A stretch of DNA of 60,919 nt from a bacterium (GCA_017538365.1 JAFYIZ010000012.1:1-60919), one strand, 5' to 3'; shown: positions 34,611 to 44,647, numbered from the stretch's first letter. The notes: a model not told the origin generated them from the letters alone. A program made the numbers and translations.

Positions 34611-35978
34611 ATGAAATTTAATAAAATTCTCCTGTTTTCAGTACTTTTCCTTTTCGTCGCAAGGCTTTCAGCCGATTTCGCGATTGACGGCAACCGTTTC
34701 AAGACCTCGCCTTTCGCAGACGGGTTCCTGACAGTATACGGTTCAGAAGGACTTGAAGAAGGATTGCTCGGCGTCGACTTCATTATGAATTTCCAGCACG
34801 CGCCGATCATCGTATCTGGAGGAAATAAAGTTATTGCAAACCAGCTCACTTCCGACATTTCGATTTTCTACAGCGTCGTAAAGTGGTTTGACCTCGGCGT
34901 TTCGCTTCCGGTCATCCTGTTTGAAAACGGTGACGGCTGGAACAAGGACGACAATCTTGCAAAAGCGGGTGTCGGCGACCTCAGGCTCGTTCCGAGATTC
35001 CAGCTTTTCAGCCTTTTCGATAAACTGATTTCGATGTCGGTAATCACTGAAGTCACCGCTCCGACAGGCAAACAGATTCACTCGGCACTTGGAAGCAATC
35101 AGTTCACATTCCGCCCCGCAATCGCTCTCGGAACTCAGTCAAAATGGATTGATGCGGCTCTCAACCTTTACTATCACGTTCTTCCAAAGCAGACTTTCGC
35201 GACATCGAAATTCGACGATGAATTCGGTCTCAAACTCGGACTCAACGTTCATGCAATAGAAAAACTGCTTGATGTAAACGCTGAATTTCATTCGGCTACT
35301 TCGATAAAATCACCTTTCAAGAACGATGCTCAGGACAACATCGAAATAGGCGGCGGCGTCCGCTTCAAAACTCCGGCAAATATTGATGTTATCGCAGGTG
35401 CGTTCGGCGGTTTCGGCAAAGCGGTAGCAGTTCCCAAATACCGCATTTACGCCGGAATTTCGTGGAACATGAACGTCCTTCCGCCGGAAGAAGAGCGCAA
35501 TAAAGCAGAATTCAAACTGAAAAAGAGAGAGGCAAAACAGGAAGAACAGCCGAAACAGGAAGAGAAAAAGCCTGAAGAAAAGAAAGTCAAAAAGGCTCCG
35601 AAGAAAACCGCTCCGAAACAGGAGGCAGCACTTCCGCAGCAGCCTGTAAAAACCGGCGAAAAACTGCCGAATGAGGTTCACTTCATGCACGAATCAGACT
35701 ACATCGCAGATACTGTCGAAATCGAAAAAGTCGCTCTCATCCTGACAAGAAACTTCATGCTGAAAATCAGAATCGAAGCCCACACCGACAGGCATGAAAA
35801 CGCATCTTTCGCACAAAAACGCGCTAATGCCGTAAAAGCCGTACTTATCAAAAACGGCGTTGAAGCGAACAGAATAAAAATCAAAATCATCGGTGCTGCA
35901 GAACCTGTTGCAAACGGCGACACCGAGCCCGATATGGTTAAAAACAGAAGAGTCGAATTCTTCGTCGTAACGGATTAG
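34611..35978 (+). CDS. OmpA-family outer-membrane protein
   Basis: A 455-residue exported protein with a signal peptide (residues 1-21). A beta-barrel-like N-terminal domain spans to about residue 295. A charged Lys/Glu/Pro/Gln-rich linker follows (about 300-345), then a C-terminal OmpA domain with EAHTDRHE, QKRANAVKAVLIKNGV and KNRRVEF, which binds peptidoglycan. It would tie the outer membrane to the cell wall. It starts 9 bases after trpS and ends 13 bases before the flavoprotein gene. Confidence 0.9.
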   Translation: MKFNKILLFSVLFLFVARLSADFAIDGNRFKTSPFADGFLTVYGSEGLEEGLLGVDFIMNFQHAPIIVSGGNKVIANQLTSDISIFYSVVKWFDLGVSLPVILFENGDGWNKDDNLAKAGVGDLRLVPRFQLFSLFDKLISMSVITEVTAPTGKQIHSALGSNQFTFRPAIALGTQSKWIDAALNLYYHVLPKQTFATSKFDDEFGLKLGLNVHAIEKLLDVNAEFHSATSIKSPFKNDAQDNIEIGGGVRFKTPANIDVIAGAFGGFGKAVAVPKYRIYAGISWNMNVLPPEEERNKAEFKLKKREAKQEEQPKQEEKKPEEKKVKKAPKKTAPKQEAALPQQPVKTGEKLPNEVHFMHESDYIADTVEIEKVALILTRNFMLKIRIEAHTDRHENASFAQKRANAVKAVLIKNGVEANRIKIKIIGAAEPVANGDTEPDMVKNRRVEFFVVTD

Positions 35979-35991
35979 TTTTAGAGGAATC

Positions 35992-36801
35992 ATGGAAAAA
36001 ATCATCTCTATCGGCGAAATAGCTCCCAGAATTTACAAGATAGTCATAACGGCGCCGCAGATAGCAAAAATGTGGCATCCCGGGCAGTTTCTTATAATCC
36101 ATCTCAATGAAGACAGCGAAAGAATCCCTCTCACGATATGCAAACGCGACGTCGAAAAAGGAGAACTTACCCTCATCGTTCAGGCAATAGGCGAAAGCAC
36201 GCGCGAAATCTGCGCAAGCAAGCCTGGATCTGAAATACGCGATGTTTTAGGCCCTCTCGGAATGCCGAGCGACATAAATCCCGATTTCAAGAGTGTCCTA
36301 TTTATTTCAGGCGGAATCGGCATCACGCCGTTATATCCGCTGATTCAGAGATACCACGAACTCGGAATCATGACTACTGTCCTCATGGGTTTCAGAACGG
36401 CAAAAAACCTTATTCTGGATTCGGAAGTCAAAGAAGTCGCAGACAACATAATGATAGCATCGGACGACGGAACCCTGGGCGAAAAAGGACTGGCTTTGGA
36501 TCTCATCGCTCCGGCAATCGAAAAATGGGGAAAATTCGACCATGTCTATATCGCGGGACCTGTCAGAATGATGCAGTACACCGTTTTCGAAGCGGCAAAA
36601 TTCGGCATAAAATCGACCGTCAGCCTCAATCCGCTCATGATAGACGGCACCGGCATGTGCGGCGGCTGCAGAGTGAATATCGGCGGCAAAACGAAATTTG
36701 CGTGCGTTGACGGGCCGGAATTTGACGGAGAGCTGGTTGATTTTGAAAAATTGGCAAAAAAATTAGGCACTTACAAAGATCATCAGTGCCGCATCAGGTA
36801 G
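35992..36801 (+). CDS. NfnA/SudB-like FAD/NAD-binding oxidoreductase subunit
   Basis: A 269-residue ferredoxin-NADP reductase-like protein. It has an FAD-binding part (HPGQFLIIH, IPLTICKRD), an NAD(P)-binding part (VLFISGGIGITPLYPL, HVYIAGPVRMM), and a C-terminal [2Fe-2S] motif in GTGMCGGCRVNIGGKTKFAC followed by VDGPEFDG. This is the small subunit of NADH-dependent ferredoxin:NADP oxidoreductase and its relatives. The usual large partner (GltD-like, NfnB) is not next to it, so it may act with a partner elsewhere. It is 15 bases upstream of the TolQ/ExbB gene. Confidence 0.9.
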   Translation: MEKIISIGEIAPRIYKIVITAPQIAKMWHPGQFLIIHLNEDSERIPLTICKRDVEKGELTLIVQAIGESTREICASKPGSEIRDVLGPLGMPSDINPDFKSVLFISGGIGITPLYPLIQRYHELGIMTTVLMGFRTAKNLILDSEVKEVADNIMIASDDGTLGEKGLALDLIAPAIEKWGKFDHVYIAGPVRMMQYTVFEAAKFGIKSTVSLNPLMIDGTGMCGGCRVNIGGKTKFACVDGPEFDGELVDFEKLAKKLGTYKDHQCRIR

Positions 36802-36816
36802 TTTTATGAGGTAAAG

Positions 36817-37434
36817 ATGGATATTTTTACGATTTTCACAAAAGGCGGAATCGTTATGTACCCGATCCTGCTCTGCTCGATCGTGAGTGTGGCAATCCTT
36901 TTTGAGCGCCTTTTCGCCCTTAGAAAAAGCAGAATCATCGCAAACAGAGATCTTCTGATGCACCTCGCCGAAAAACATGCATGGAACGATCTCAAAGAAG
37001 CGGCACAAAAAGGCGACGACCTCTTTTCACGCGTGGTTTACATGACTCTGGACGATCCTTCCTCCGAAACGGAAACTGAAAAAATCACCGAAATCTATGC
37101 AAAAAAAGTGACGGAAGAAATTTACAGCCACACCTCGATTCCCGGCGTCATGGCGACACTTTCGCCTCTGCTCGGACTTTTGGGAACGGTTCTCGGCATG
37201 ATAAGGATTTTCAACAAATTCACAGAAGCGGGCGGAAATCCGATGATTCTGGCGGGTGGCATCTGGGAAGCGCTCATCACGACGGCTGCAGGACTCACCG
37301 TTGCGATTCCCAGCCTCATAATTTACAGATTCCTGACATACACCGCTGAAAAAAGCGTTGCAGAACTTGAATTCGCTCTGGAAAAATTCGTTATTTTCAG
37401 AGGTGCGGGAAAGAACGGAGACAAACAAATTTAA
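36817..37434 (+). CDS. MotA/TolQ/ExbB proton channel family protein
   Basis: A 205-residue membrane protein with three transmembrane helices and the family motif region TLSPLLGLLGTVLGMI followed by a GIWEALITTAAGLTVAIP helix. Such proteins couple proton flow to energise outer-membrane processes together with an ExbD/TolR partner. No ExbD/TolR gene follows; recA comes next after a 76-base gap with a promoter. The partner must therefore lie elsewhere. Confidence 0.92.
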   Translation: MDIFTIFTKGGIVMYPILLCSIVSVAILFERLFALRKSRIIANRDLLMHLAEKHAWNDLKEAAQKGDDLFSRVVYMTLDDPSSETETEKITEIYAKKVTEEIYSHTSIPGVMATLSPLLGLLGTVLGMIRIFNKFTEAGGNPMILAGGIWEALITTAAGLTVAIPSLIIYRFLTYTAEKSVAELEFALEKFVIFRGAGKNGDKQI

Positions 37435-37451
37435 ATTTTGGTTTAAAAAAG

Positions 37452-37480
37452 TTGATTTTTAGATAATTTTGTCATAATTT
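37452..37480 (+). promoter_or_regulatory. candidate recA promoter
   Basis: TTGATT (37452-37457), 17 bases, TAATTT (37475-37480), 30 bases upstream of the recA ATG. No canonical LexA box of Escherichia or Bacillus type is seen in the gap. Confidence 0.35.
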
Positions 37481-37510
37481 CAGATGTAATATTTGTCAAT
37501 GGAGAGAAAA

Positions 37511-38587
37511 ATGGCAGAAAACAGAAGAGAAATGATCGAAAACGTTATCAGAAACGTTGAAAAGCAGTACGGCAAAGGCTCGATTATGATTTTGGGCGAC
37601 GAAACCAACATCGACATTCCGGTTATTCCGTCAGGTTCGATGAGCTTAGATATCGCAATGGGTATCGGCGGCTATCCGAGAGGAAGAATCATCGAGATTT
37701 ACGGCCCTGAATCTTCGGGTAAAACGACTCTCGCTCTTCACGCCATCGCTGAAGCGCAGAAAAAAGGCGGTGCAGCGGCATTTATCGACGCGGAGCACGC
37801 ATTCGATCTCAACTATGCGAAAAGACTTGGAATTCAAGTTGATTCGCTCGTAGTTTCGCAGCCCGATTACGCCGAGCAGGCTCTTGAAATTGCAGAAACT
37901 CTCGTACGCAGCAACGCAATCGACGTTCTCGTTATAGACTCTGTCGCAGCACTCGTTCCGAGAAGCGAAATCGAAGGCGAAATGGGCGAAAGCCAGATGG
38001 GTGTTCAGGCAAGACTTATGTCGCAGGCTCTGAGAAAACTCACGGCTGCAGTCAGCAAATCGAAAACCTGCCTCATCTTCATCAACCAGCTCAGAAGCAA
38101 AATCGGCGTAATGTTCGGCAATCCGGAAACAACGACAGGCGGAAACGCCCTTAAATTCTACGCTTCGATAAGAATCGACATAAGAAGAATCGCAAGCATC
38201 AAGGAAAAGGAAACCGTTATCGGCAACCAGGTCAAGGTCAAAATCCAGAAAAACAAGATGTTCCCGCCTTTCAGAGAGGCTGTTTTCGATATAATCTACG
38301 GAAAGGGAATCGACAGACTTACCGACATGATTAACGTTGCGGAAACTGACGGAATCATCGTAAAAAGCGGAAGCTGGTACGCATACAACGACGAAAAACT
38401 CGGGCAGGGCATTTCAAATGCGGCAAAAACCTTGAAGGAAAATCCTGAACTTATGAAAGAAATCGTCAACAAAATCAAAGAAAAACACAATCTGGTCAAA
38501 GATGCTGACGAACAGCCGAAAGCAGAGCAGAAACCGGCTGAAAACGAAGAAGATAAAAAACAGAAAAAGAGTGCAGGGAGTAAATAA
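37511..38587 (+). CDS. recA: recombinase RecA
   Basis: RecA forms filaments on single-stranded DNA and drives strand exchange and LexA-type cleavage. The 358-residue protein has Walker A GPESSGKT (65-72), a Walker B near [13 protein letters not shown], the L1 region around [20 protein letters not shown], the L2 region with [18 protein letters not shown], and an acidic C-terminal tail. The frame is open from 37493, but ATG 37511 follows GGAGAG, while the ATG at 37499 is part of that binding site. The stop overlaps the pilT start by 1 base (TAATG). Confidence 0.99.
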   Translation: MAENRREMIENVIRNVEKQYGKGSIMILGDETNIDIPVIPSGSMSLDIAMGIGGYPRGRIIEIYGPESSGKTTLALHAIAEAQKKGGAAAFIDAEHAFDLNYAKRLGIQVDSLVVSQPDYAEQALEIAETLVRSNAIDVLVIDSVAALVPRSEIEGEMGESQMGVQARLMSQALRKLTAAVSKSKTCLIFINQLRSKIGVMFGNPETTTGGNALKFYASIRIDIRRIASIKEKETVIGNQVKVKIQKNKMFPPFREAVFDIIYGKGIDRLTDMINVAETDGIIVKSGSWYAYNDEKLGQGISNAAKTLKENPELMKEIVNKIKEKHNLVKDADEQPKAEQKPAENEEDKKQKKSAGSK

Positions 38588-39774
38588 TGAGCGATACTTT
38601 TCAGGAATACATTCAGTTTCTCAACGAACTTCTGCATGATGCGGCAAATCTCGGTGCATCGGATATCCACTTAAAAACATACAGCGCTCCGGTTTTCAGA
38701 ATCAACGGAGCTCTGAACAAAATGGACAAATACGGCATACTCAAGCCCGAAAAACTCAACCCGATGATTGCAGGAATCCTCAACGACGAACAGCGTCACG
38801 CTCTCAAGGATAACGCCGAAATCGACCTTTCGCACAGCGTTTCCGGTGTCGGCAGATTCAGGGTAAACGTCTTCAAACAGAGAAGTTCTTTAGGCGCAGT
38901 TTTCAGAACGATTCCCTTCTCGGTCAAATCGATCGATGAACTCATTCTGCCGCCAGCAATCAAAAAAATCGCCGACAACAGACGCGGACTTATCCTTGTC
39001 ACAGGAACAACGGGAAGCGGTAAATCAACGACAATGGCTTCGATCGTCGACTACATAAATTCGACTAGAGGATGCAACATCATAACTATTGAGGATCCTA
39101 TCGAATTTCTGCTCCGCGATAAAAAAAGTATCGTCAGTCAGCGCGAGATCGGTATCGATACCAAGTCTTTCTCGACCGCTCTCAGAGCTTCTCTGCGTGA
39201 AGACCCGGATGTAATCATGGTCGGTGAAATGCGAGACCTTGAAACCATCGAGATAGCACTTACCGCGGCTGAAACAGGCCACCTTGTAATAAGTACACTT
39301 CACACTTTGAACGCAGCTGAAACGATAAACCGAATCATCTCCGTTTTCCCGCCCAACAACCAGGGACAGATCCGTCAGCAGCTCGGCAGCGTCCTTACCG
39401 CCGCGATAAGCCAGCGTCTTATCAAAAAGAAAGACGGAAAAGCGCGTGTTCCGGCAGTTGAAATCCTTGTAGCATCGCAGCTCGTCAAAGAGATAATCGT
39501 TGACGGTTCAAGGTTCAAAGAACTTCACGACGTTATCGAAAAAGGGCACCAGAACTACGGCATGCAGACTTTCGACCAGTCGATATTCCAACTTTACCAG
39601 GACGGTCACATCTCCGAAAAAGAGGCTCTCGAAAACGCAACAAGCCCGGACGATCTCGTTCTCAGAATGAAGGGTGTCAGTATGTCGGGCGACGGCGACT
39701 GGGGCTCTTTCGACAGCGGTACGGAAGGTATGACTCCGCAGTACGAGCCGACAGATTTTGAATTCGACAAATAA
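38587..39774 (+). CDS. pilT: type IV pilus retraction ATPase PilT
   Basis: A 395-residue cytosolic hexameric ATPase that powers pilus retraction. It has the N-terminal PAS-like region with ASDIHLK, the Walker A GTTGSGKS (about 140-147), the Asp box near ITIEDPIEFL, the Walker B EDPDVIMVGEMRD and the His-box STLHTLNA. The C-terminal tail of about 40 residues is Gly/Asp-rich. It starts at the last base of recA. No other pilus gene is in the window. Confidence 0.95.
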   Translation: MSDTFQEYIQFLNELLHDAANLGASDIHLKTYSAPVFRINGALNKMDKYGILKPEKLNPMIAGILNDEQRHALKDNAEIDLSHSVSGVGRFRVNVFKQRSSLGAVFRTIPFSVKSIDELILPPAIKKIADNRRGLILVTGTTGSGKSTTMASIVDYINSTRGCNIITIEDPIEFLLRDKKSIVSQREIGIDTKSFSTALRASLREDPDVIMVGEMRDLETIEIALTAAETGHLVISTLHTLNAAETINRIISVFPPNNQGQIRQQLGSVLTAAISQRLIKKKDGKARVPAVEILVASQLVKEIIVDGSRFKELHDVIEKGHQNYGMQTFDQSIFQLYQDGHISEKEALENATSPDDLVLRMKGVSMSGDGDWGSFDSGTEGMTPQYEPTDFEFDK

Positions 39775-39803
39775 TTTTTCCCAACAATAATCAAGGAGTT
39801 TTC

Positions 39804-40601
39804 ATGAAAATCGCAGTAGTTCAGAACAATCCTGTTTTTGGAGAAAAATCTAAAAATATCAGTGATTTGCTCAAAATGATGGAATCAACTGAAGCGGAGC
39901 TTTACATCCTTCCGGAGATGTCTTATTCGGGTTATCAGGTCGTTTCCGCGGAAGAAGCGCGCTCGCTTGCAGACAAAGTCGATTCCGAGAATGTCATGCG
40001 TTTCGCCGAATGGTCAAAATCGCACGACAGCGCGGTCATATTCGGTTTTCCCGAGGCTGCAGAAGACGGAAAAATCTACAATTCCTCTCTTTTCGTAACC
40101 CCGGAAGGAGACAAACACATCTACCGCAAATCGCACCTTTTTTATAAGGAAAAACTTTACTACGGCCCTGGAAACACCGGCTTTTTCGTCAAAGAATGGC
40201 GCGGAGTCAAAATCGGTCAGGCTATATGCTTCGACTGGTATTTTTCTGAAAGTTTCAGAACTTTAGCTCTTTTAGGGGCTGACCTCATCGCACACTGCAC
40301 GAATATTGTAATGCCCTACTTCCAGCGTGCGGCTTTTGCAAGAGCGATTGAAAACAAAGTCTATATTGCAACGTCCAACCGCATCGGAACTGAGGAACGC
40401 GACGGCGAAAAGCTCACCTACACCGGCGAAAGCGTCATCGTCGATCCGCTCGGAAACTATTTAGTTGACGCTCCGCACGACACAACGGGAGTTTTCACTG
40501 CAGAAATCGACACAAAACTTTCGAGGAACAAAAAGCTCAACGAGTTCAACGATGTTTTGGGCGACAGAAGGGATATTCTTTACAAAAAGCACTCTTTTTA
40601 A
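39804..40601 (+). CDS. nitrilase-superfamily carbon-nitrogen hydrolase
   Basis: A 265-residue cytosolic hydrolase with the nitrilase catalytic triad Glu38 (LPEMSYSGY), Lys109 (YRKSHLF) and Cys142 (QAICFDWYF). The family cuts nitriles or amides, or makes amide bonds; the substrate here is unknown. The ATG follows AAGGAG. It is 3 bases upstream of cca, suggesting co-transcription. Confidence 0.92.
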   Translation: MKIAVVQNNPVFGEKSKNISDLLKMMESTEAELYILPEMSYSGYQVVSAEEARSLADKVDSENVMRFAEWSKSHDSAVIFGFPEAAEDGKIYNSSLFVTPEGDKHIYRKSHLFYKEKLYYGPGNTGFFVKEWRGVKIGQAICFDWYFSESFRTLALLGADLIAHCTNIVMPYFQRAAFARAIENKVYIATSNRIGTEERDGEKLTYTGESVIVDPLGNYLVDAPHDTTGVFTAEIDTKLSRNKKLNEFNDVLGDRRDILYKKHSF

Positions 40602-40604
40602 ACC

Positions 40605-41795
40605 ATGAAAATCTATCAGGTGGGCGGCTCAGTCCGCGATGAAATAATCGGGATTCCTGTTTCGGACAAAGATTTCGTCGTGGTTGGAGCTACCGAAACC
40701 GAATTTTTAGAAAAATTTCCTAAAGCTGAAAAAGTCGGAAAATCGTTTCCTGTTTTTCTCGTGAACGGCTGCGAATACGCATTTGCGAGACGTGAGCGCA
40801 AAAACGGACACGGCTACCGCGGTTTCGCTGTGGAATTTTCTCCGGATATAACTTTGGAAGAAGACCTGCGTCGGCGCGACATAACGATAAACGCGATCGC
40901 AAAAGATCCCGATTTTCCGGACAGATACATTGACCCTTACGGCGGTATCGAAGACATCAGAAACAAAAGAATCGTCCATGTTTCGGAGGCTTTTTCGGAA
41001 GATCCGCTGCGGGTTTACCGCGTTGCAAGGTTTGCCGCAAAATTTCCCGATTTTTCAGTTGATGAAAGCACAATAAAGCTCATGAATTCTATCGGCGACG
41101 AGCTTGAAACGCTTTCAACCGAAAGAGTCTGGAAAGAACTTGAAAAAGCCCTTGTCTACCCTCGTCCGAGCCGCTTTTTCGAGATCTTGAAAGAAGCAGA
41201 ACTTTTAAAATACCACTTCCCCGAAGTTCTTGCTTTAGTCGGCGTTCCGGCAGGACCGATCCAGTATCACCCCGAAGGAGACGCATTCATCCACACGATC
41301 GAAACGATGGACCGCCTTAAACTTGCGGGCAACAACGACCCTGTCGCAATGTTCGCCGCACTTTGCCACGACTGGGGAAAGGCGGCATCTTCTCCTGACA
41401 ACTACCCGCATCATTACGGCCACGACAGGGCAGGAGTTCCCATAATCGAAAAATTCTGCCGTAGAATGAAAAATGTTCCCGAGCGTTACAGATTTGCGGC
41501 GATTGCAGTCGCAAAATACCACATGATCGTCCGTGAGATCGACAAAATAACACCGAAAAAAGCTATTAACATCATAAAAGACATCACTTCGACATCGTGC
41601 GGTCTCGACGGCTTCATGGACGCAGTCAAAGCCGACAATGCAAGACAAAATGACGATGCACGCGCCTTCATCAAAAAAATGCTCCCCGTTCTGGACGTAA
41701 AACTTCCCGAAAAATACTGGAATGCAGGGAAAAAAAGCGCGGAAATCCTTATGCAGCTTAAGATTTTGAAATATAAAGAATTGTCCGGAAAATAG
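40605..41795 (+). CDS. cca: CCA tRNA nucleotidyltransferase with HD domain
   Basis: A 396-residue class II nucleotidyltransferase that adds or repairs the 3' CCA of tRNAs. It has GGSVRD at the start, Asp21-x-Asp23 (SDKDF) as metal ligands, RRDITINAIA, DPLRVYRVARFAAKF, and a C-terminal HD phosphohydrolase domain (FIHTIETMD, ALCHDWGK). This matches the multifunctional enzyme of E. coli type. The only tRNA in this window already encodes CCA, so here Cca is likely a repair enzyme. It converges on glnA with a 2-base gap. Confidence 0.96.
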   Translation: MKIYQVGGSVRDEIIGIPVSDKDFVVVGATETEFLEKFPKAEKVGKSFPVFLVNGCEYAFARRERKNGHGYRGFAVEFSPDITLEEDLRRRDITINAIAKDPDFPDRYIDPYGGIEDIRNKRIVHVSEAFSEDPLRVYRVARFAAKFPDFSVDESTIKLMNSIGDELETLSTERVWKELEKALVYPRPSRFFEILKEAELLKYHFPEVLALVGVPAGPIQYHPEGDAFIHTIETMDRLKLAGNNDPVAMFAALCHDWGKAASSPDNYPHHYGHDRAGVPIIEKFCRRMKNVPERYRFAAIAVAKYHMIVREIDKITPKKAINIIKDITSTSCGLDGFMDAVKADNARQNDDARAFIKKMLPVLDVKLPEKYWNAGKKSAEILMQLKILKYKELSGK

Positions 41796-41797
41796 AT

Positions 41798-43150
41798 TTA
41801 GATATTGAAGTAAAGTTCGTATTCCTGAGGAGTCGGCGCGTTGTAGACATAGCGCGCTTCAGCCTTTTTAGCCTTGATCCAGAGGTCGATAAGCGCCTTC
41901 GGGAAAGCGGGCATCAGGTATTCGTTGTCAGCTGCAAGTCCGTCAAGAACGGCGTTGAGGTTGAGCGGGAACATTTTGCCGTTATCTTTGTCGTGGTAGT
42001 TGCTTTCAAGCGGATCACGTCCTTTCTGGATGCCGTCAACACCTGCAAGGATCATTGCGCTAAGGAAATAGTAAATGTTCGCAGTTGCGTCACCCGTTCT
42101 GTATTCGATTCTCTCTTCGCCTTTTGCCAAATATCCCGGGATTCTGATCGATGCTTCACGCGATCCTTTTGCAAATGTTGCGCTTACTGGAGCTTCAAAG
42201 CCAGGAACAAGGCGTTTGTATGAGTTTGTGCTCGGATTCGAGAAAGCAAGGAGAGAACCTGTTAGACTGTGGTCAAGAATGCCTGCGGTGTAAGAAAGAG
42301 CTTTTTTCGAAAGGCCGTGCAAGCCGTTTCCGACAAATATCGAAGCGCCTTTTTTAACAAGGAACTGGTGAACGTGCATTCCGTTTCCTGCGATGTTGTA
42401 GACAGGTTTCGGCATGAATGTTACGAAAATTCCGTGCTCTCTCGCGACATTTACGATTATCCATTTTGCAAGAGAAACTTTGTCACCCGCTTCTGCAAGG
42501 CTTATGAAGTTGAGCTCGATCTCAAGCTGGGATGCGCTTACTTCGTGGTGGTGGTATTTAACCGGAATGCCGACAGCTTCCATTGCTGCAACGATGTCGT
42601 TTCTCATTTCGAAATATTTGTCAGCCGGCGTAAGTCTGTGGTAGCCGTTCTGGATCCCGAAACGCGGAGCATCGTCGTAATCGGGGCCGATTCCTTCCTG
42701 GCTCTGGACTTCGTAGAAGCTGTGGGAGTATTCGCTCGAATAGCGGACACTGTCGAAAGCGTGGAACTCAAGTTCGATGAGGACTTTCGCGTCGTCTGCG
42801 ATCTTCTGTTCCTTGAGATATGCCGCAGTTTTCTTCGCGATGTTGCGCGGATACTGGTCGAAAGGCTCTCCCGTCGTGAGATAAACGTCGCAGAAAACGT
42901 GAGCTATCGTGTGTCCTTCCTTCTCCTCTACAAAAACCGTCGAAAGATCGGGTTTTGCGACCATGTCGGACTTGTCGACTTTCGCATAACCGAAGTTCGA
43001 TGCGTCAAAGCCGATACCTTTTTCAAAAATCTTTTCCGAAATATAACCTTTTGGAAGCGTCACATGCCGGATCGTACCGTTGATGTCGATCATCAGCATG
43101 CTGAGAAAATCAATGTTGTCGAAATTACCGTCAAATTTTCTGAAGTTCAT
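41798..43150 (-). CDS. glnA: glutamine synthetase
   Basis: GlnA makes glutamine from glutamate and ammonia with ATP. The 450-residue protein has the type I catalytic motifs ELEFHAFDS, HHHEVSASQLEIELNF, GNGMHVHQ, NPSTNSYKRLVPGFEAPV and RIEYRTGDATAN. The adenylylation-site region of proteobacterial enzymes is not evident, so regulation by that route is doubtful. The frame is open to 43162; ATG 43150 is chosen because GGAGG lies upstream of it on the minus strand. It stands alone and converges on cca. Confidence 0.96.
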   Translation of the reverse strand: MNFRKFDGNFDNIDFLSMLMIDINGTIRHVTLPKGYISEKIFEKGIGFDASNFGYAKVDKSDMVAKPDLSTVFVEEKEGHTIAHVFCDVYLTTGEPFDQYPRNIAKKTAAYLKEQKIADDAKVLIELEFHAFDSVRYSSEYSHSFYEVQSQEGIGPDYDDAPRFGIQNGYHRLTPADKYFEMRNDIVAAMEAVGIPVKYHHHEVSASQLEIELNFISLAEAGDKVSLAKWIIVNVAREHGIFVTFMPKPVYNIAGNGMHVHQFLVKKGASIFVGNGLHGLSKKALSYTAGILDHSLTGSLLAFSNPSTNSYKRLVPGFEAPVSATFAKGSREASIRIPGYLAKGEERIEYRTGDATANIYYFLSAMILAGVDGIQKGRDPLESNYHDKDNGKMFPLNLNAVLDGLAADNEYLMPAFPKALIDLWIKAKKAEARYVYNAPTPQEYELYFNI

Positions 43151-43260
43151 TTTTTCCTCCAATCAAGAATTAACAAAAACATCGGGCAACGGTAGCAGAT
43201 AAAAACTTTATTTCAAGAATAAAAGAGGTTTTTAAGTTGAAAAAACGAGGGCGGTGCAAC

Positions 43261-43288
43261 TTGCCTTTTATCTCTTTTCCTTTAAAAT
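43261..43288 (+). promoter_or_regulatory. candidate promoter for the Ycf46-like AAA gene
   Basis: TTGCCT (43261-43266), 16 bases, TAAAAT (43283-43288), 31 bases upstream of the ATG at 43319. Confidence 0.4.
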
Positions 43289-43318
43289 ACTGCGTTTTTC
43301 GGTTTTTCGGAGGGAATC

Positions 43319-44647
43319 ATGCTGAAAATAACGATATGCGACGATCCGCTTTTTTACATCAAAAACAGGTCTGACAAAATCCCGTGGGATGCCGCTTCAA
43401 AGGACGATTTCTTTGCCCGTCTGCTTGATCTGGTGCGGCAGAACAAAAGTTTCAGCATTGCCTACGGCGAGTATCTTTTCGATGACGATGCAAAGGCTGT
43501 TACACTGCTTGAAACGCTTGAAGGAAGCACTTCCGACATCACTCTTTTCTGTCGCGAGGCAGCTCTTCCGGCGGCAATCATGCGCTACGCCGCAATAGAA
43601 ACGCAGAAACCCGATCTTTCCATATTTTCGGCAAAAACCGAAGCCCTTCCCTTCTCAAAAAAGACGAAAGAGACGATTTTCGAAAACCTCAAAGGATTCC
43701 CTTTTTCAAGGATTGACGACCTTCTGGACAAAGTTGCAGAACTTGAAGAAGAAAAAGCAGTCGAACACATACTAGAAGCCAAACGCAGCCTTCTCATGCA
43801 GAACGAAATCCTTGAAGTCATCAATGTCGGCGACGGAATTTCGGGTATCGGCGGCTACGACGAACTGAAACAGTGGATAACCGAGCGCAGAAACAACTTT
43901 TCGGAAGAGGCACGCAAATTCGGAATCCCGATGCCGAAAGGAATGCTCATGCTCGGTGTTCAGGGATGCGGAAAATCACTTACGAGCAAGGTCATTTCGA
44001 ATATCTGGAACTTCCCGCTCGTCAGACTTGACTTCATCAACCTTTTCAGAAAAGGTCAGAGCGTTGAAGAGCTCCTGAAATCGGCGATCGCAACGATCGA
44101 AGGTTTTGCGCCAGTCGTTTTGTGGATAGATGAGATCGAAAAAGCGCTTTCGCAGGAAGGTGAAGGTGCCGAGATCCGCAGAGTTTTAGGCTGGCTCATG
44201 ACCTGGATGCAGGAAAAAACGGAACCTGTTTTCCTTGTCGCGACGGCTAACAGAGTTTCGCTTCTTCCACCTGAGCTCTTAAGAAAAGGACGTTTTGACG
44301 AAATCTTCTTTGTTGATCTGCCGTCAAAACCGGAGCGTGAAGAGATTTTCAAAATCCACCTCAAAAAAAGAGGAAGAGATCCTGAAAATTTCGACACAGA
44401 CAAGCTTGCCGGAAACTCCGAAGGATTCAGCGGAGCCGAGATCGAGCAGACTGTCGTCGACTCGCTCATCACGGCATATTCAAGAAACTGCGAACTGACG
44501 CAGAAAATACTGGAAGAGATCCTGCGCAGGACGGTTCCCCTTTCAAAAACCTACGAAGAAAACATCAAAGAACTCAGGATCTGGTCGAGAAACCGCGCGA
44601 GAAACGCTTCCGGCAACAGAAAAATAGAATCCTTCTTCGGAAATTAG
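43319..44647 (+). CDS. Ycf46-like AAA ATPase
   Basis: A 442-residue AAA-family ATPase like Ycf46 of plastids and cyanobacteria. The N-terminal 180 residues are family-specific. The Walker A is GVQGCGKS (213-220), the Walker B is APVVLWIDEIEKAL, and the sensor/arginine-finger region includes VFLVATANRVSLLPPELLRK and GRFDEIFFVDLPS. The lid contains GFSGAEIEQTVVDS. The ATG follows GGAGG. The family's role is poorly known; cyanobacterial Ycf46 has been linked to carbon and redox regulation. It is monocistronic here. Confidence 0.9.
   Translation: MLKITICDDPLFYIKNRSDKIPWDAASKDDFFARLLDLVRQNKSFSIAYGEYLFDDDAKAVTLLETLEGSTSDITLFCREAALPAAIMRYAAIETQKPDLSIFSAKTEALPFSKKTKETIFENLKGFPFSRIDDLLDKVAELEEEKAVEHILEAKRSLLMQNEILEVINVGDGISGIGGYDELKQWITERRNNFSEEARKFGIPMPKGMLMLGVQGCGKSLTSKVISNIWNFPLVRLDFINLFRKGQSVEELLKSAIATIEGFAPVVLWIDEIEKALSQEGEGAEIRRVLGWLMTWMQEKTEPVFLVATANRVSLLPPELLRKGRFDEIFFVDLPSKPEREEIFKIHLKKRGRDPENFDTDKLAGNSEGFSGAEIEQTVVDSLITAYSRNCELTQKILEEILRRTVPLSKTYEENIKELRIWSRNRARNASGNRKIESFFGN

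Noticed and set aside
37435-37510. LexA box upstream of recA
   Set aside because: No sequence matching known LexA sites was found; lineage-specific boxes could be missed.
42269-43195. Open frame of 308 codons on the + strand
   Set aside because: Antisense to glnA, which has all glutamine synthetase motifs.
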